Shown here piece by piece: positions 5,535-6,756 of a stretch of 6,756 nt of DNA (positions are counted from its first letter, which is position 1; each line of letters starts with the position of its first letter). Made by a program: the position numbers and the translations under genes. The notes beneath the pieces are model-generated. The model ran no database searches, had not been told where the DNA came from, and saw only the letters and a list, made by a program, of their open reading frames with translations. Origin of the DNA: Actinomycetes bacterium (GTDB lineage: Bacteria; Actinomycetota; Thermoleophilia; Gaiellales; Gaiellaceae); assembly GCA_025350775.1 (NCBI GenBank), contig JANXXF010000296.1:1-6756 (forward strand), given 5' to 3'.

Positions 5535-6601
5535 CCGGCGTCGCGGCCCGCCGCCTGCTGATCCTCGCCGAGGGCTATTCGGCCGACCCGCATCACGGCA
5601 AGACGATGCGTGGCGTCGTCGACTACGGCCAGGACGCCGTCGTGGCGATCCTCGACTCCGAGCGCGCCGGCGAGAGCCACAAGGGCATCCCGATCGTCGG
5701 CGAGGTCGCCGCCGCGATCGCTTTCACCCCGGACACGATCCTCGTTGGCGTCGCGCCCACGGGCGGCAAGCTGCCGCGGGTCTGGCGCGACCAGCTGCAG
5801 GATGCGATCCGCCACGGCCTGAACGTCGAGAACGGCCTTCACGACTTCGTCACCGCCGACCCGGAGCTCGTCGAGCTGGCCGCCCGCTGCGGCGTCGAGC
5901 TACGCGACCTGCGCCGACCGCCGGCCGACCTCGACGTCGCGACCGGCGCGAACCTCGACCTGCCGGCGACCACGGTGCTGACCGTCGGCTCCGACTGCGC
6001 CATCGGCAAGATGACGGTGTCCCTCGAGCTCGACCGCGAGTTGCGCGCGCGCGGCGTACGCTCGGTATTCGTGCCGACCGGCCAGACCGGGATCGCCATC
6101 GCGGGCTGGGGCATCGGCGTCGATGCGGTCGTCGCCGACTTCATCGCGGGCGCCGCCGAGCGGCTCGTCGTCGAGGGCTTCCGGCGCGGCGGGGAGGACG
6201 TGCTGCTGGTCGAGGGCCAGGGCTCGATCATCCATCCCGGCTACTCCGGGGTCACCTACGGCCTCATCCACGGCAGCGCGCCGCACCTGTACGTCCTCTG
6301 CCACCTGGCCGGCGACACTCACATCGAGGGCTATCCACGCCATCCGCTGCTGCCGCTCGCCGAGCTCGTCTCGCTGCACGAGCGGATCGCGCTGCCCGCC
6401 CGGCCGGCCCGGGTCGCCTGCATCGCGCTCAACACGCGCAAGCTCGACGAGGCGGCCGCCCGCGTCGCGATCACCGCCGCCGAGGCTGAGACGGGTCTCG
6501 TCGCCGATGACGTCGTGCGCTTCGGGCCGGGGCGCCTCGTCGACGCGCTCCAGGCGCAGCTCCGGTCAAGCAGCCCGACGCCGCGCCGATCTCTAGACTA
6601 A
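5531..6601 (+). CDS. dgcN: DUF1611 P-loop protein, D-glutamate N-acetyltransferase (DgcN-like)
   Basis: The 356-residue product has the two-part DUF1611 architecture. The N-terminal Rossmann-like domain (LLILAEGYSADPHHGKT, then ILVGVAPTGGKLP) is followed by a P-loop domain with Walker A GSDCAIGKMT (153-162), the conserved stretch FVPTGQTGIAIAGWGIGVD (180-198), and the Walker B-like DVLLVEGQGS (223-232) with HPGYSGVTYGL after it. DgcN proteins of this family acetylate D-glutamate, the first step in D-glutamate use, handing the product to the DgcA racemase encoded just upstream. The GTG start shares GTGA with the dgcA stop, a translational-coupling overlap, with only a weak AGGGGG upstream. A longer frame extends left to 4454, but that part is antisense-like Arg-rich sequence inside dgcA. 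A deacetylase that would release L-glutamate is not in the window. Family assignment is strong, the exact activity is inferred. Confidence 0.88.
   Translation: MTGVAARRLLILAEGYSADPHHGKTMRGVVDYGQDAVVAILDSERAGESHKGIPIVGEVAAAIAFTPDTILVGVAPTGGKLPRVWRDQLQDAIRHGLNVENGLHDFVTADPELVELAARCGVELRDLRRPPADLDVATGANLDLPATTVLTVGSDCAIGKMTVSLELDRELRARGVRSVFVPTGQTGIAIAGWGIGVDAVVADFIAGAAERLVVEGFRRGGEDVLLVEGQGSIIHPGYSGVTYGLIHGSAPHLYVLCHLAGDTHIEGYPRHPLLPLAELVSLHERIALPARPARVACIALNTRKLDEAAARVAITAAEAETGLVADDVVRFGPGRLVDALQAQLRSSSPTPRRSLD
6594..6599 (+). promoter_or_regulatory. Possible -10 box (TAGACT) for the secreted-protein gene
   Basis: TAGACT fits TANNNT and overlaps the last codons and the TAA of dgcN. Transcription would start near 6606, about 38 bases before ATG 6644, so the downstream gene could be transcribed independently of the dgc operon. 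It is identical to the hexamers at 3966 (plus) and 4448 (minus). Inside a coding end it may be coincidental. Confidence 0.35.
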
Positions 6602-6612
6602 CCGGCCGAAAC

Positions 6613-6624
6613 CCGCGATCGCGG
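6613..6624. repeat. 12-bp palindrome in the dgcN / secreted-protein gap
   Basis: CCGCGATCGCGG is a perfect palindrome with GCGATCGC at its centre. It lies 12 bases after the dgcN stop and 19 before the next ATG. It could be an operator, or a short hairpin with a GATC loop too weak to terminate alone; no T-tract follows. Confidence 0.3.
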
Positions 6625-6643
6625 CGTCGCTGCGAGGAGGATC

Positions 6644-6756
6644 ATGCGTTTCATCACTGTGGTTGCTGGCGCGTTCGCAGCGCTCTGCCTGGCTGGCTCG
6701 GCGTCGGCGGGCCTGATCGGCGTCAACGAGGACGCGCCCAAGTTCGCCGACGACGG
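6644..6756 (+). CDS. Secreted protein with signal peptide, N-terminal fragment
   Basis: An ATG preceded by GAGGAGG (6634-6640, 3 bases away) opens a frame that runs off the right edge after 37 codons. The start is a classic Sec signal peptide: MR, then a hydrophobic core (FITVVAGAFAALCLAG) and the cleavage site SASA before GLIGVNEDAPKFADDG. There is no lipobox, although one cysteine is in the hydrophobic core. The mature start GVNEDAPKFADDG faintly recalls extracellular glycoside-hydrolase-like proteins of Actinobacteria, but 16 residues are too few to name a family. It is on the same strand as dgcN after a 42-base gap, with a possible promoter of its own. Confidence 0.75.
   Translation, partial: MRFITVVAGAFAALCLAGSASAGLIGVNEDAPKFADD

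Overview
The window is GC-rich DNA with dense, short-spaced genes on both strands. An N-terminal HIT protein of the LWAPW/CxxC type, GTG starts, TANNNT -10 boxes placed 6-8 bases before start codons (leaderless style) and terminators without T-tracts all suggest a high-GC actinobacterium. A deep-branching soil lineage such as Thermoleophilia is possible. This is inference; no rRNA or other marker gene is present to settle it.

Left part (1-3528, all minus strand): the first 33 codons of a HIT-family nucleotide hydrolase/transferase, cut by the window edge; a 280-base intergenic region with consecutive hairpins; a class I SAM-dependent methyltransferase; a CorA-type Mg2+/Co2+ channel with the GMN motif; and an MFS transporter. 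The MFS gene carries two opposite, mutually compensating one-base frameshifts. The order MFS > corA > methyltransferase, with gaps of about 52 and 28 bases, could be one transcription unit.

Middle part (3529-4103): a divergent promoter region, then a plus-strand cold-shock protein gene with a strong ribosome binding site, GTG start and a 12-bp terminator hairpin, followed by a tRNA-Arg (anticodon CCG).

Right part (4104-6756): a minus-strand small protein of the antibiotic-biosynthesis-monooxygenase fold faces a plus-strand two-gene operon. The operon encodes an enolase-superfamily racemase/dipeptide epimerase and a DUF1611 P-loop protein whose reading frames overlap by 4 bases. This pair matches the known DgcA-DgcN D-glutamate catabolic system: DgcN N-acetylates D-glutamate and DgcA converts N-acetyl-D-glutamate to N-acetyl-L-glutamate. 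A perfect 14-bp palindrome lies between the two divergent -10 boxes and is a candidate operator. The window ends in the start of a gene for a secreted protein with a clear signal peptide.

The most notable points are the DgcA-DgcN operon with its leaderless start and possible operator, the double-frameshifted MFS gene together with a possible third frame problem at the corA start, and the near-restriction of the tetranucleotide CTAG to proposed promoter -10 boxes. I did not find evidence for a wholly new system.
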